DNA of 64,000 nucleotides from Oxalicibacterium flavum (GCF_014635065.1 NZ_BMCG01000005.1:62001-126000); one strand, 5' to 3'. Shown: positions 38,842 to 48,197, counted from the stretch's first letter. Notes: generated by a model from the sequence alone, not told the origin. Numbers and translations: made by a program.

Positions 38842-39759
38842 ATGAACTGGAGCAGGCTTGGCACGACGCTGGCAGCCATGTTGCTGGTCGCCGGCAATGC
38901 AGTGGCGCAGCAGGCCGGACAGATGCCGGAACAGCCATTGACCGGCACGCTGAAGAAGATCAAGGCGACCGGCACCATCACGCTCGGCCATCGCGAATCG
39001 TCGATTCCGTTTTCCTATCTGGACAATCGCGCGCAGCCCATCGGCTACGCGATGGACCTCTGCATGAAGATCGTCGATGCGGTGAAGACGCAGCTGGCAA
39101 TGCCCGATCTCGAGGTGCGCGTGCAGCCGGTCACCTCGAGCAACCGTATTCCGCTGCTGAAGAACGGCACCATCGATCTCGAATGCGGCTCGACCACCAA
39201 TTCCAGGGGGCGCCAGCAGCAAGTGGCTTTCGGCCCGACCTATTTCCTCATCAATGTTTCGGCCGCCGTCAAGAAGAGTTCCGGCATAGACAGCATCGCC
39301 CAGCTCGATGGCCGCACGGTCTCCACCACCTCGGGCACGACCTCGGTGCCGTTGCTGCGCGCGCACCAGCGCGGCAGGGAAGTGCGCGTCAAGGAAATCT
39401 ACGGCAAGGACCATGCGGAAGCCTTCCTGCTGATGGCCGAGGATCGCGCTGCCGCCTTCGTCATGGACGACATCCTGCTGGCCGGGCAGATCGCCAATGC
39501 CAAGAAGCCCGATCTCTACAAGATCCTGCCGGAATCGCTGCGCGAGGAACCCTACAGCATGATGCTGCGCAAGGACGATCCGCAATTCAAGACACTGGTC
39601 GACAAGGCCGTGGGCGACGTGATGCGTTCTGGCGAGATATACGCGATCTACGACAAATGGTTCGTGCAGCCGATTCCGCCGCGCCGCTTGAATCTGCATT
39701 TCCCGCTCAAGGAATCCCTGCGCAAGGCCTTCCTCGAGCCGAACGACAACGGCATCTGA
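38842..39759 (+). CDS. gltI: Glutamate/aspartate ABC transporter, periplasmic binding protein
   Basis: The 305-residue protein starts with a signal peptide (MNWSRLGTTLAAMLLVAGNA, cleavage near AVA-QQ) followed by an SBP_bac_3 fold. Segments GTLKKIKATGTITLGHRESS, IPFSYLDNRAQPIGYAMDLC, NGTIDLECGSTTNS and the C-terminal KWFVQPIPP are close to E. coli GltI. AAGGAGA lies five bases before the ATG. It heads a four-gene operon gltI-gltJ-gltK-gltL, all on the same strand. Confidence 0.93.
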   Translation: MNWSRLGTTLAAMLLVAGNAVAQQAGQMPEQPLTGTLKKIKATGTITLGHRESSIPFSYLDNRAQPIGYAMDLCMKIVDAVKTQLAMPDLEVRVQPVTSSNRIPLLKNGTIDLECGSTTNSRGRQQQVAFGPTYFLINVSAAVKKSSGIDSIAQLDGRTVSTTSGTTSVPLLRAHQRGREVRVKEIYGKDHAEAFLLMAEDRAAAFVMDDILLAGQIANAKKPDLYKILPESLREEPYSMMLRKDDPQFKTLVDKAVGDVMRSGEIYAIYDKWFVQPIPPRRLNLHFPLKESLRKAFLEPNDNGI

Positions 39760-39816
39760 TACGGGAGTACGCATGGCGAACGGATCATCATCTCGCGACA
39801 GGAAGGACGGTGCGAC

Positions 39817-40560
39817 ATGGACCTGAGCATATTCTTCGAGCCGATGGCTGAAGGCGATCCGACCTGGGGCGCCATGCTGCTGTCGGGACTCGGCTGGACG
39901 CTGGCGGTCGCCGCACTCTCGTGGATCATGGCCTTCGTGCTCGGTTCGCTGATCGGCATCGCGCGCACCACCGAGAAACGCTGGCTGGTCATGCTGGGCG
40001 GCGCGTATGTCGAGGTGTTCCGCAATATCCCGTTGCTGGTGCAGTTCTTCGTCTGGTACTTCGTGGTACCCAGCGTGATCCCGCCCATCAAATCCATCGT
40101 GATCGAGCTCGATCCGATCCAGCACCAGTTCGCCACCGCCGTCATCTGCCTCGGCTTCTTCACGGCGGCGCGCATCGCCGAGCAAGTGCGTTCTGGCGTA
40201 CGGGCATTGCCGCGCGGTCAGCGCAATGCTGGTTATGCGCTGGGACTGACGCCCATGCAGACCTATCGCTACGTGCTGCTGCCGATGGCCTACCGCATGA
40301 TCATTCCGCCGCTGACTTCGGAGCTCATGAACCTGATCAAGAACACGGCGGTTGCCTATTCGATCGGCCTGGTCGAACTGTTCTTCCGCACGCGCGAGAT
40401 GGGCGAGATGACCTTCCGCTACTTCGAGGCATTTGCCGCCGCCACGCTGATGTACCTGCTGATCGCGTTGGCAGCCAACAGGTTGATGGCGCTGGTCGAA
40501 CGCAGGCTGGCAATCCCGGGACAAGGCACGGGGCAAAGCGGGGGAGCGCGCCATGTCTGA
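39817..40560 (+). CDS. gltJ: Glutamate/aspartate ABC transporter permease GltJ
   Basis: This 247-residue inner-membrane permease of the HisM/GltJ type has the start GAMLLSGLGWTLAVAALSW. The EAA loop region GQRNAGYALGLTPMQTYRYV contacts the ATPase. GGAAGGA lies before the ATG. Its last eight bases overlap gltK (ATGTCTGA), which suggests translational coupling. Confidence 0.93.
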   Translation: MDLSIFFEPMAEGDPTWGAMLLSGLGWTLAVAALSWIMAFVLGSLIGIARTTEKRWLVMLGGAYVEVFRNIPLLVQFFVWYFVVPSVIPPIKSIVIELDPIQHQFATAVICLGFFTAARIAEQVRSGVRALPRGQRNAGYALGLTPMQTYRYVLLPMAYRMIIPPLTSELMNLIKNTAVAYSIGLVELFFRTREMGEMTFRYFEAFAAATLMYLLIALAANRLMALVERRLAIPGQGTGQSGGARHV

Positions 40561-41239
40561 TTTCGATTTCGCCGTCATCACCGACAGCTGGCCGCTGCTG
40601 CTGCTTGGCCTGCAATACACGATACAGCTGACGATCGTCGCCACCATCGGCGGCGTCATCTTCGGCACGCTGCTCGCGATGGCGCGGCTGTCGAGCAACA
40701 AGACCTTGTCGATGCTGGCGGCCGGCTACGTGAACGTCATGCGCTCGGTGCCGCTGCTGCTGGTCATCTTCTGGTTCTATTTCCTGTTGCCGCTGGGCCT
40801 GCAATGGATCAGCGGGTCGGAATGGCCGGTCGCGGTCGGTGCCGACCGCTCCGCCTATATCACCTTCATCCTGTTCGAAGCCGCCTACTTCTGCGAGATC
40901 ATGCGCGCCGGCATACAGAGCGTGCCGAGGGGGCAGGTCAATGCGGGCTATGCGCTGGGTTTGACCTACGGGCAGTCGATGCGACTCGTGATCCTGCCAC
41001 AGGCATGGCGCAACATGCTGCCGTTGCTGCTGACGCAGACCATCATCCTGTTCCAGGACGTGTCGCTGGTGTCGCTGCTCAACGTGACGGACTTCGTCGG
41101 TGCCGCCACCAAGATCGCGCAGCGCGACAGCCGCGTGGTCGAGATGACGCTGTTCATCGCCGTCGTCTATTTCGTGCTGAGCCTTGGTCTGTCGCTGATC
41201 GTCAAGCAGATCCACAAGCGTACCGCCATCATCCGCTAG
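40553..41239 (+). CDS. gltK: Glutamate/aspartate ABC transporter permease GltK
   Basis: This 228-residue permease pairs with GltJ. The EAA-type loop GQVNAGYALGLTYGQSMRLV is present, with about five hydrophobic segments. It starts inside the end of gltJ and is followed by gltL after 30 bases. Confidence 0.93.
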   Translation: MSDFDFAVITDSWPLLLLGLQYTIQLTIVATIGGVIFGTLLAMARLSSNKTLSMLAAGYVNVMRSVPLLLVIFWFYFLLPLGLQWISGSEWPVAVGADRSAYITFILFEAAYFCEIMRAGIQSVPRGQVNAGYALGLTYGQSMRLVILPQAWRNMLPLLLTQTIILFQDVSLVSLLNVTDFVGAATKIAQRDSRVVEMTLFIAVVYFVLSLGLSLIVKQIHKRTAIIR

Positions 41240-41269
41240 GCGGACGAACATCAATCGGGAGAACAAGTC

Positions 41270-41995
41270 ATGATCGAGATGGACAACGTCAGCAAGTGGT
41301 ACGGCAGCTTCCAGGTGCTGACCGACTGCACGACGCAGGTAGCCAAAGGCGACGTGGTGGTGGTTTGCGGTCCGTCGGGTTCCGGCAAATCGACGCTGAT
41401 CAAGACCGTCAACGGACTCGAGCCTTTCCAGAAGGGGCGCATCACGGTTGACGGCATCGCGGTGGGCGCGCCGGGGACCAACATGTCCAGGCTGCGTTCG
41501 CGCATCGGCATGGTGTTCCAGAACTTCGAACTGTTTCCGCATCTGTCGATCCGCCAGAACCTGACGCTGGGCCAGGTCAAGGTGCTCGGCCGCAGCGAGG
41601 AAGAGGCGACCGAGCGTGGCCTCAAGTATCTCGATCGCGTCGGTCTGCTCGCGCACCAGGAGAAGTTCCCGGGCCAGCTTTCCGGCGGCCAGCAACAGCG
41701 CGTCGCGATCGCGCGTGCGCTGTCCATGGACCCGGTCGCCATGCTGTTCGACGAGCCGACCTCGGCGCTCGATCCGGAAATGATCAACGAGGTGCTGGAC
41801 GTGATGGTCGGTCTGGCGCAGGAAGGCATGACCATGATGGTCGTCACGCACGAGATGGGATTCGCGAAGAAGGTCGCCAACCGCGTGATCTTCATGGACA
41901 AGGGCGCGATCGTCGAAGACAGCGCCAAGGATGCGTTCTTCGGCGGCGCGCAGTCCGAGCGCGCACGCGATTTCCTGGCCAAGATCATTCACTGA
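41270..41995 (+). CDS. gltL: Glutamate/aspartate ABC transporter ATPase GltL
   Basis: This 241-residue ATPase has Walker A GPSGSGKST (34-42), signature LSGGQQQRVAIARAL, Walker B MLFDEPTSALDPE and an H-loop in VVTHEMGFAKKVA. It completes the polar amino-acid importer. The length is standard for the family. Confidence 0.95.
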   Translation: MIEMDNVSKWYGSFQVLTDCTTQVAKGDVVVVCGPSGSGKSTLIKTVNGLEPFQKGRITVDGIAVGAPGTNMSRLRSRIGMVFQNFELFPHLSIRQNLTLGQVKVLGRSEEEATERGLKYLDRVGLLAHQEKFPGQLSGGQQQRVAIARALSMDPVAMLFDEPTSALDPEMINEVLDVMVGLAQEGMTMMVVTHEMGFAKKVANRVIFMDKGAIVEDSAKDAFFGGAQSERARDFLAKIIH

Positions 41996-42019
41996 CGACA
42001 ATTCCGTGTGCAAGCCGGT

Positions 42020-42031
42020 CATGCCGGCATG
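42020..42031. repeat. Perfect palindrome upstream of pyrC, copy 1
   Basis: CATGCCGGCATG within the 15-base string GTCATGCCGGCATGC (42018-42032). The identical 15 bases recur at 57924-57938 upstream of dusB. It lies 24 bases before the pyrC -10-like box. Confidence 0.4.
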
Positions 42032-42055
42032 CAGGGACATTGCGTTGTGAACAGG

Positions 42056-42061
42056 TAAAAT
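42056..42061 (+). promoter_or_regulatory. Candidate -10 box for pyrC
   Basis: TAAAAT in GGTAAAATGGCA, 24 bases before the start codon. The same ten-base context (GGTAAAATGG plus CA) precedes pepN. No strong -35. Confidence 0.35.
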
Positions 42062-42085
42062 GGCAGGGTTGACCGAAAGACTGCC

Positions 42086-43144
42086 ATGACCACACAAAAC
42101 GCCAGCCAGCACCCCGCCAGCCTGACCATCACCCGCCCCGACGACTGGCACTTGCACCTGCGCGACGGCGCAACGCTCGCCTCCGTCCTGCCCGACACGG
42201 CACGCCAGTTCGCGCGCGCCATCATCATGCCGAACCTGAAGCCGCCGGTGACGACCACCGAGCAGGCCGTCGCCTACCGCGAACGCATCCTGGCGGCGCT
42301 GCCGGCCGGCATGCGCTTCGAGCCCCTGATGACGCTGTATCTGACCGACAACACGCCGCCGGAGGAAATCCAGCGCGCGCGCGACAGCGGTGTGGTGCAT
42401 GCGGTCAAGCTGTATCCGGCCGGTGCCACCACCAACTCGGATGCCGGCGTCAGCAATCTCTCCAAGTGCATGAAAACGCTGGAGATGATGCAGAAGGTCA
42501 ATATGCCTTTCCTCGTGCATGGCGAAGTGACCGATCCTGCCATCGACGTCTTCGACCGCGAGGCAGTCTTCATCGAGCGCGTCATGCAGCCGCTGCGGCG
42601 CGACATGCCGGAACTGAAGGTGGTGTTCGAACACATCACGACCAAGGATGCGGCCGACTATGTGGCCGCTGCCGACCGCTACGTGGCGGCGACCATCACG
42701 CCGCAGCACATGCTCTACAACCGCAATGCGATCTTCACGGGCGGCATCCGGCCGCACTACTATTGCCTGCCGGTCCTGAAGCGCGAGCTGCATCGCCAGG
42801 CGCTGGTGGCGGCTGCCACCTCCGGCAGCAGCAAGTTCTTCCTCGGCACCGATTCCGCGCCGCATCCCAAGGGCATGAAGGAACACGCCTGCGGCTGTGC
42901 CGGTTGCTACACCGCGCTGCATGCGATGGAACTGTATGCCGAGGCGTTCGAGCGCGCCGGCGCGCTCGACAAGCTCGAGCAGTTCGCCGCCTTCAACGGT
43001 CCCGATTTCTACAGCCTGCCGCGCAATACCGACAAGATGACGCTGCACCGCGAGGAGTGGGAGATTCCGGCCGAACTGCCGATGGGAAATGCGACCGTGG
43101 TGCCGCTGGACGCAGGCGCCAAGCTGGGCTGGAAGTTCGCCTGA
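42086..43144 (+). CDS. pyrC: Dihydroorotase (class II, PyrC)
   Basis: This 352-residue di-zinc enzyme cyclises carbamoyl-aspartate to dihydroorotate in pyrimidine synthesis. Metal ligands are visible as H22 and H24 ([10 protein letters not shown]), the carboxylated lysine K108 ([12 protein letters not shown]), H145 (FLVHGEVTD) and the aspartate in [10 protein letters not shown]. The start [14 protein letters not shown] lies near a -10-like box. DUF3025 follows after 25 bases. Confidence 0.96.
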   Translation: MTTQNASQHPASLTITRPDDWHLHLRDGATLASVLPDTARQFARAIIMPNLKPPVTTTEQAVAYRERILAALPAGMRFEPLMTLYLTDNTPPEEIQRARDSGVVHAVKLYPAGATTNSDAGVSNLSKCMKTLEMMQKVNMPFLVHGEVTDPAIDVFDREAVFIERVMQPLRRDMPELKVVFEHITTKDAADYVAAADRYVAATITPQHMLYNRNAIFTGGIRPHYYCLPVLKRELHRQALVAAATSGSSKFFLGTDSAPHPKGMKEHACGCAGCYTALHAMELYAEAFERAGALDKLEQFAAFNGPDFYSLPRNTDKMTLHREEWEIPAELPMGNATVVPLDAGAKLGWKFA

Positions 43145-43169
43145 CGACAATGGCGGGCCGGCAGTTGGC

Positions 43170-43982
43170 ATGAGCGCGGCATTCCTGCAGCAGATCGACT
43201 GGACACGCCCCTGGTTGGCGCAGGTGCGCGAGTGCGGCGAGGTGATTGCGCATGCAGATGACTGGCGTGCCGCGCTGAACCGATGTGTTGAAGCACTCGG
43301 CGTGCGCAATCATCGTGGCCTCCCGATCCGCTTCGTTCCGCAATCCGCTCTGCAGCCGGGCGTCGCCTATGAACAGTTCATCAGCGACACTGGCGGCGTG
43401 CCGACGCGCGACAATCTCCACGACTTCTTCAACGCGCTGGTGTGGCTGCATTTCCCGCGCATCAAGGTCCAGCTCAACGCGATACAGGCGGCCGAGATCG
43501 AACGGTGCGCCAGTATTGCATCTGCCGAGGAAGCGCGCGCTCAGGCGCATGGGCAGGTGCGCGGAAAGGTACGTGATGCGGCCACCATCTTCGACGAGAA
43601 TGCCGTACTGTTCGTCGCCAGCGATCCGTCCCTGGTCCAAGCCTTGCGCATGCATGACTGGCATACTCTGTTCATCGCGCGCCGCGCCGCACTGCAATCG
43701 CAAAGCCGCGTGCTGCTGTTCGGACATGCGTTGATGGAAAAGCTGGTCCAACCCTACAAGGCGATCACGGGCCATACATGGATCGTCGCGCCATGCGTGG
43801 AAAACGGCGTCGCAGCAAGTCTGGAAGAGATCGACGCCGCCGTTGCGCAGCAACTGGCGGGCGGCTTGAGCACCGCGGATTTTTCGCCGTTGCCGGTGCT
43901 CGGTGTGCCGGACTGGTGGCACGATCAGGACGAGACCTTCTATGCTGATGCCTCTGTATTCCGCCCGCCACGACAGCGCTGA
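43170..43982 (+). CDS. DUF3025 family protein
   Basis: This 270-residue soluble protein is typical of DUF3025, a family common in beta- and gammaproteobacteria with no assigned function. The segments GGVPTRDNLHDFFNALVWL and FPRIKVQLNAIQA, LFGHALMEKLVQPYKAITGH and the C-terminal VLGVPDWWHDQD are conserved-looking. The start MSAAFLQQIDW is preferred; the frame runs upstream into pyrC. It probably shares the pyrC transcript. A bidirectional terminator follows. Confidence 0.85.
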   Translation: MSAAFLQQIDWTRPWLAQVRECGEVIAHADDWRAALNRCVEALGVRNHRGLPIRFVPQSALQPGVAYEQFISDTGGVPTRDNLHDFFNALVWLHFPRIKVQLNAIQAAEIERCASIASAEEARAQAHGQVRGKVRDAATIFDENAVLFVASDPSLVQALRMHDWHTLFIARRAALQSQSRVLLFGHALMEKLVQPYKAITGHTWIVAPCVENGVAASLEEIDAAVAQQLAGGLSTADFSPLPVLGVPDWWHDQDETFYADASVFRPPRQR

Positions 43983-44034
43983 GGGATCAGCATAGCGGGC
44001 CTTCTAATCTAAATGAAGTGGCCATACCAAAAAC

Positions 44035-44058
44035 AAAAAGCGCCCGGAGGCGCTTTTT
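44035..44058. terminator. Bidirectional terminator between DUF3025 and porin genes
   Basis: AAAAAGCGCC and GGCGCTTTTT form a perfect ten-base stem with a CGGA loop. A and T flanks make it active for both convergent genes. Confidence 0.9.
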
Positions 44059-44094
44059 GATGTTCAAGATCAAGCAGGCAAAGCCTGCGAGAAA

Positions 44095-45183
44095 TTAGAA
44101 CTTGTGACGGATACCGACTGCGATGATGGAAACGTCTTGACCACCACCAACGCTGGCGTTGGTAACGTTCAGGCTACCCAGTTGGCTGCCACCGAGTGCT
44201 GCACCGATATCGTTGTTGGTGCGAGCGTAACCAGCGTACAGGTTGGTACGCTTCGACAGATCGTAGCTGTACTGGATCGCAACTTGTTGCGAATCAGCAT
44301 CGTCGAACGTGCGGTTGTCGTTGATGGCGTACGAAGCAGCCAGCGAACCAGGACCCAGTGGCAGCGAAACACCGATCAGGCCGTTGCGGTATTTGACATC
44401 GGTACCACCAGCGTTGCTTTCAAACTTGCCATCAGCATAAGCGCCGTGCAGTTTGAATGCGCCGAAGTTGTAGGTTGCGCCGATGAAGGCGATCTTAGCT
44501 TCGCCAACCGGGGTAACGACGCCACCGGTTGCGGTGTCAGCGTTGACGTTGTTGTAAGCAAACTGAACGTTCAGCGGGCCATTTGCGTAGCCCAGGCCGA
44601 CGCCGTATTGACGTTGAGCACCGTTATCGCCTTCTTGTTCGCCGAAGGTGTAAGCTGCACCAGCTTTGAAGCCGGAGTAGCTGTTGGTTTGGTACTTGAT
44701 GGTGTTCGAAACGCGATCGCCGACTGCTGCACCGTTTGTAGCAACGCCGCCGTTGTAGAAGATGCGAGCGATGTTACCGATCGAACCCGAACCACCGAAC
44801 GGATCGATTTGGTCGTGTGCGTCTTTCAGGATCGTCGTTTGACGGCCCAGATCGACCTTGCCGAATGCGCCGCTCAGGCCAACGGTAGCGACACGGTTGA
44901 AGATTTGGTTGGAAGCTGCGCTACCGCCGTTATCCGAGTTGAAACCAGCTTCCAATTGGAAGTTGGCTTTCAGACCGCCACCCAGATCTTCCGTGCCTTT
45001 GAAGCCGATACGGCTAGGCGATTGTGCGCCCGAAGTCAGGCCGGTGGTGCGCTCACCGCCGTTGTTGATGTCAACGCTGCCGATACCGGTATCAACGATA
45101 CCGTAGACGGTAACCGACGATTGTGCCGATGCAGCACCTGCAAATGCGCCCAGAACGGCCAGAGCCAAAAGCGATTTTTTCAT
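44095..45183 (-). CDS. Gram-negative porin (OmpC-like, betaproteobacterial type)
   Basis: The 362-residue trimeric general porin has a signal peptide MKKSLLALAVLGAFAGAASA cleaved before QSSVTVYG. The first strand SSVTVYGIVDTG, the repeated aromatic beta-strands and the C-terminal phenylalanine (VGIRHKF) needed for BAM recognition are present. Codon choice favours T- and A-ending codons (GCT, GTT, AAC/CTG only), unlike most neighbours, as expected for a very highly expressed gene. The long 5' region contains a small hairpin GTCCTG/CAGGAC at 45261-45284. Confidence 0.94.
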   Translation of the reverse strand: MKKSLLALAVLGAFAGAASAQSSVTVYGIVDTGIGSVDINNGGERTTGLTSGAQSPSRIGFKGTEDLGGGLKANFQLEAGFNSDNGGSAASNQIFNRVATVGLSGAFGKVDLGRQTTILKDAHDQIDPFGGSGSIGNIARIFYNGGVATNGAAVGDRVSNTIKYQTNSYSGFKAGAAYTFGEQEGDNGAQRQYGVGLGYANGPLNVQFAYNNVNADTATGGVVTPVGEAKIAFIGATYNFGAFKLHGAYADGKFESNAGGTDVKYRNGLIGVSLPLGPGSLAASYAINDNRTFDDADSQQVAIQYSYDLSKRTNLYAGYARTNNDIGAALGGSQLGSLNVTNASVGGGQDVSIIAVGIRHKF

Positions 45184-45493
45184 TTAAATGTTCCTCAAAT
45201 GTTGTTTTAGGAAGTGCTTACTTGTTTCAAGCAACCACAACGTCCAATGCGGAGCTGCCTGTCCTGCCTGTACAACGACAGGACGACGGGTTGATTGAAA
45301 CAAATTAACTGTTCAGTGACAACCAAATATCAAATCGCCTGCTTATAAAAAGTAAAAAATGACGTTTATTTGCAACACCTCGGTGCGGCAGTGCATCAAA
45401 AAGGGGCGTGGGTGAGTCGCCGGCTTTTGATAAAAACCCGTTCTTCAGAGGGAGGAAGGGGGGCAAGCCTTGGAAGAAGGGCTTGTTGTCAAA
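45184..45493. other. Spacer between the two porin genes
   Basis: These 310 bases form the upstream region of the first porin (minus strand). They are AT-rich around 45290-45370, with a palindromic TTGCAA at 45370-45375 and a hairpin at 45261-45284 in the likely 5' UTR. I cannot fix one convincing promoter. The part next to the second porin's stop holds a weak CAAGCC/GGCTTG stem (45463-45484) as its possible terminator. Confidence 0.4.
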
Positions 45494-46648
45494 CTAGAAC
45501 ATGTGGTTGATTCCCAACGATATGCCGGTTTGGTGGTTCGGCCTGCCGGGTGTGGCGGAGGCAAAGCCGGTGGTCTTGGCGCGATCCACGTCCGCATAGA
45601 GGTTGGTGCGGGTCGAGAGCGCATAGGTGGCACCCACGATGAACAGGTCCCGCTTGGCGGTCGCGCCGCTGGCGGAACCCAGGCTGGTCTTGTAAAGAGC
45701 AGCAGTAATGCCGATGGCCGAAGTAATGTCGTAGCTGCCACCGAACCAGTTGTTGCGTGCCCGGCGCATGGTGCCGGGTCTTGTTGTTTCCGAGTTGGCG
45801 CCGATGTGCCCGCCGGCGATCCGCCAGGCGCCTGATTTATATGCGGCCCCGAAGGTCAACTGGTCCTGGTCGGCATAGTCGGGTGTGCCGCTGTTGGCGA
45901 CGTTGGGTTGTTGTCGGGTATAGGCGATGCCGAAGGCGTATGGGCCGGGGCGATAGACGATGCCGAGCGCCTTGGCGCTGTTGGCCTCGCTGGAGCCGCT
46001 GACTTCGCCAAAGACATATTCGCCCAGCACCGAAAGGTTGCCGAACTTGCCGATGTATTGCGCGGCGTTGCTGAAGCGGGTGCCGCCCAGCTTGCCGAAC
46101 GGATTGTCCGGGTCTGCATGACCTGCGACCGCGCCCGCCAGCGGGATCAACTGCACGTAGCGATAGGAGAACGGATCGTAGGCGTGCACCACCTTGCAGG
46201 CGACCGATGGCTGACGGCCGAAGTCGAGCGAACCGAAGGCTCCAGCGATGCCGACCGAGGAAATGCGGTTGAACAGACGGTTTTGGGTATTGTCCAGTTC
46301 GCCGGTGCCGGAATTGAAGCCGGCTTCGAGATGGAAGTGGGCATTCATGCCGCCGCCGATGTCTTCCGTTCCCTTGATGCCGAAACGGTTGTTGTAGTAG
46401 TTGCCGTTGGAACTCATCGACAGCAGGCTGCCGCCATTGGACGCGGCATTGGTCACGTGACGCACGCCAGCGTCGATGGTGCCGTAGAGGCTGACCGACG
46501 ATTCGGTTGGCTTGATTTCCAGGATGGGAGGCTGGCCTTTCGGCGCCTGTGGATCGAAGGTGCCGTAAATGGTCATGGTCGGTTGTTCTGCTCGCGCCGA
46601 AAGCGATGACAGGCTGGCGAGAAGGAAAAGCAGGCAAATCTTCTTCAT
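45494..46648 (-). CDS. Porin with an atypical N-terminal insertion
   Basis: The 384-residue porin has a signal peptide MKKICLLFLLASLSSLSARA and ends in a C-terminal phenylalanine (GINHMF). The mature N-terminus reads TMTIYGTFD, then a proline-rich linker of about 20 residues, then SVSLYGTIDAG, the normal first porin strand. So a first-strand-like motif seems to occur twice. The body follows the porin pattern (GIKGTEDIGGGMNAHFHLEAG, FGSLDFGRQ). The start at 46648 is fixed by the signal peptide; the open frame continues upstream without support. Base composition is closer to the genome average than the neighbouring porin. Confidence 0.9.
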   Translation of the reverse strand: MKKICLLFLLASLSSLSARAEQPTMTIYGTFDPQAPKGQPPILEIKPTESSVSLYGTIDAGVRHVTNAASNGGSLLSMSSNGNYYNNRFGIKGTEDIGGGMNAHFHLEAGFNSGTGELDNTQNRLFNRISSVGIAGAFGSLDFGRQPSVACKVVHAYDPFSYRYVQLIPLAGAVAGHADPDNPFGKLGGTRFSNAAQYIGKFGNLSVLGEYVFGEVSGSSEANSAKALGIVYRPGPYAFGIAYTRQQPNVANSGTPDYADQDQLTFGAAYKSGAWRIAGGHIGANSETTRPGTMRRARNNWFGGSYDITSAIGITAALYKTSLGSASGATAKRDLFIVGATYALSTRTNLYADVDRAKTTGFASATPGRPNHQTGISLGINHMF

Positions 46649-46841
46649 GAGGCGAATGGCCGGTGTCTTGGGGTACGGCGCCTTGGCAGGGGCGCAATTG
46701 ATCGGGTTTCCCGGATATGTTCCGGTTACGGCAGGGCGGCGGAAGATTAAATGCTGCAATAAAAAAATGATTTGATATCGGTTAGTATTTTGGAAAAGAC
46801 ACAGTCTTTCACCTTTTGTTGTTGTCCCGGAGGATTTCCCC

Positions 46842-47468
46842 ATGTTGTTTCCCGATCGCCTGATCCAGCAGTTCGACAGCGCGCTGCGCGTCATCAGCGG
46901 CGTGTCCGTTGCCGGGCGTCCCAATCCTGCCGGCGGAATTGCAGAGGCGACCATGGACGGTGCAGAGCGCCGTCATAGCGCGGGGCTGATGCGGGTCAAT
47001 CACGTGGGGGAGGTGTGCGCGCAGGCTCTATATCAGTCGCAGTCGCGTTTCGCGCATACCGAATCGGTGCGCAGACAGTTTGAACACGCCGGGCGAGAGG
47101 AAGAAGATCATCTGGCATGGACCGCGCAGCGTCTGCGCGAACTGGGTTCGCGACCGAGTCTGCTCAATCCGGTCTGGTACGCGGGCGCCTATGCGCTGGG
47201 CGTGGTGGCGGCCAAGCTGGGCGATGCACGCAGTCTGGGCTTTGTGGTGGAAACCGAACGCCAGGTGGAGGCGCATCTGAACGACCACATGAGCCGCCTG
47301 CCGGCGCAGGATATGAAGTCGCTCGCGATCGTGTCGCAGATGGCGGTCGACGAGGCCGAGCACGGCAACGCGGCGCGCGATCTGGGCGCCAGCGAGGTGC
47401 CGACGCCGGCGCAGCACGTCATGCGCGCCATGGCGAAAGTCATGACGTCGACTGCCTACTATATATAG
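46842..47468 (+). CDS. coq7: Demethoxyubiquinone hydroxylase Coq7
   Basis: This 208-residue membrane-associated di-iron monooxygenase hydroxylates demethoxyubiquinol late in ubiquinone synthesis. The carboxylate/histidine ligand set of two EXXH-type repeats is visible in [37 protein letters not shown] and [18 protein letters not shown] lies seven bases before the ATG. This is the aerobic Coq7 type rather than the UbiF flavin enzyme. Confidence 0.94.
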   Translation: MLFPDRLIQQFDSALRVISGVSVAGRPNPAGGIAEATMDGAERRHSAGLMRVNHVGEVCAQALYQSQSRFAHTESVRRQFEHAGREEEDHLAWTAQRLRELGSRPSLLNPVWYAGAYALGVVAAKLGDARSLGFVVETERQVEAHLNDHMSRLPAQDMKSLAIVSQMAVDEAEHGNAARDLGASEVPTPAQHVMRAMAKVMTSTAYYI

Positions 47469-47515
47469 AGAACTTTGCCGGCTTGCTGTCGGCACCGGCA
47501 TGTTGTTGGCAAAGC

Positions 47516-47543
47516 AAAAACGGGAGCCGATGCTCCCGTTTTT
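47516..47543. terminator. Bidirectional terminator between coq7 and the OsmC-family gene
   Basis: AAAAACGGGAGC and GCTCCCGTTTTTT form a perfect stem around CGAT, with A and T runs on both sides, between convergent genes. Confidence 0.92.
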
Positions 47544-47564
47544 TGTTGATGAGACAACAGTGCG

Positions 47565-48002
47565 TCAGGCCGCCGGCGCGTCTTCCACGATCTCGTAGGA
47601 GTGGGTGATCTCGGCGGTTTTCTCCATCATGATGGAGGCCGAGCAGTACTTGTCGTGCGACAGCTTGATCGCGCGTTCGACCACGTTGGGCTTGAGGTTG
47701 CGGCCGGTCACGGTGAAGTGGAAATGCACCTTGGTGAAGACCTTGGGATCGGTCTCGGCGCGCTCGGACTTGAGCGAGACGTCGCAGCCGCGCACGTCCT
47801 GGCCGCTCTTGCGCAGGATGACGACGACGTCGTAGGCGGTGCAGCCGCCGGTGCCGAGCAGCACGACTTCCATCGGGCGCGGCGCGAGGTTGCGGCCGCC
47901 TCCCTCGGGCGCGCCGTCCATGGCGACGACGTGGCCGGAGCCGGTTTCAGCCAGAAAGGTCATGCCGGCAGCGAGGCCGGTCCAGCGTACGGTGCATTCC
48001 AT
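47565..48002 (-). CDS. OsmC-family protein (organic hydroperoxide/thiol peroxidase fold)
   Basis: The 145-residue protein has the two redox cysteines of the OsmC/Ohr superfamily, C54 (GTGGCTAYDVV) and C120 (HDKYCSAS). Members reduce organic hydroperoxides. The start at MECTVRWTG is preferred because AAGGA lies eight bases upstream and the family begins this way. An ATG at 48038 has a strong AAGGAGG, but at 13 bases it is too distant. It is divergent from the rplM promoter region. Confidence 0.88.
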   Translation of the reverse strand: MECTVRWTGLAAGMTFLAETGSGHVVAMDGAPEGGGRNLAPRPMEVVLLGTGGCTAYDVVVILRKSGQDVRGCDVSLKSERAETDPKVFTKVHFHFTVTGRNLKPNVVERAIKLSHDKYCSASIMMEKTAEITHSYEIVEDAPAA

Positions 48003-48167
48003 GTGAATCGATTCCTTGCAGATGAAAAGTTGTGACATTGTAACTGCGGATCCTCCTTGCCGCCGTGCTCGGTGCGACGGGCAGCGCATTGCCGGAGCGG
48101 CCGGCACGGAAATGTCGCCCGGATGAGACGAAAAACCGTCGCAAACGCAGGCCGGATGCGGTGATGT

Positions 48168-48197
48168 TTGACGCCAAGTCCTTGAAAAGCCTATAAT
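48168..48197 (+). promoter_or_regulatory. Promoter for rplM-rpsI
   Basis: TTGACG (48168-48173) and a perfect TATAAT (48192-48197) are 18 bases apart, about 100 bases upstream of rplM. The roughly 95-base leader contains inverted segments (GGTTCTTCC/GGAAG) but no motif I can name. Confidence 0.8.

Noticed and set aside
38518-40701. A 727-codon open frame on the minus strand
   Set aside because: It is antisense to the ABC exporter end and gltI-gltJ, with low-complexity His/Asp/Arg composition and no motif.
40337-43309. A 990-codon open frame on the minus strand
   Set aside because: It lies wholly opposite gltJKL, pyrC and part of the DUF3025 gene, all of which have clear motifs. High GC in third codon positions leaves long antisense frames open. 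The translated sequence is His/Arg-rich with no domain.
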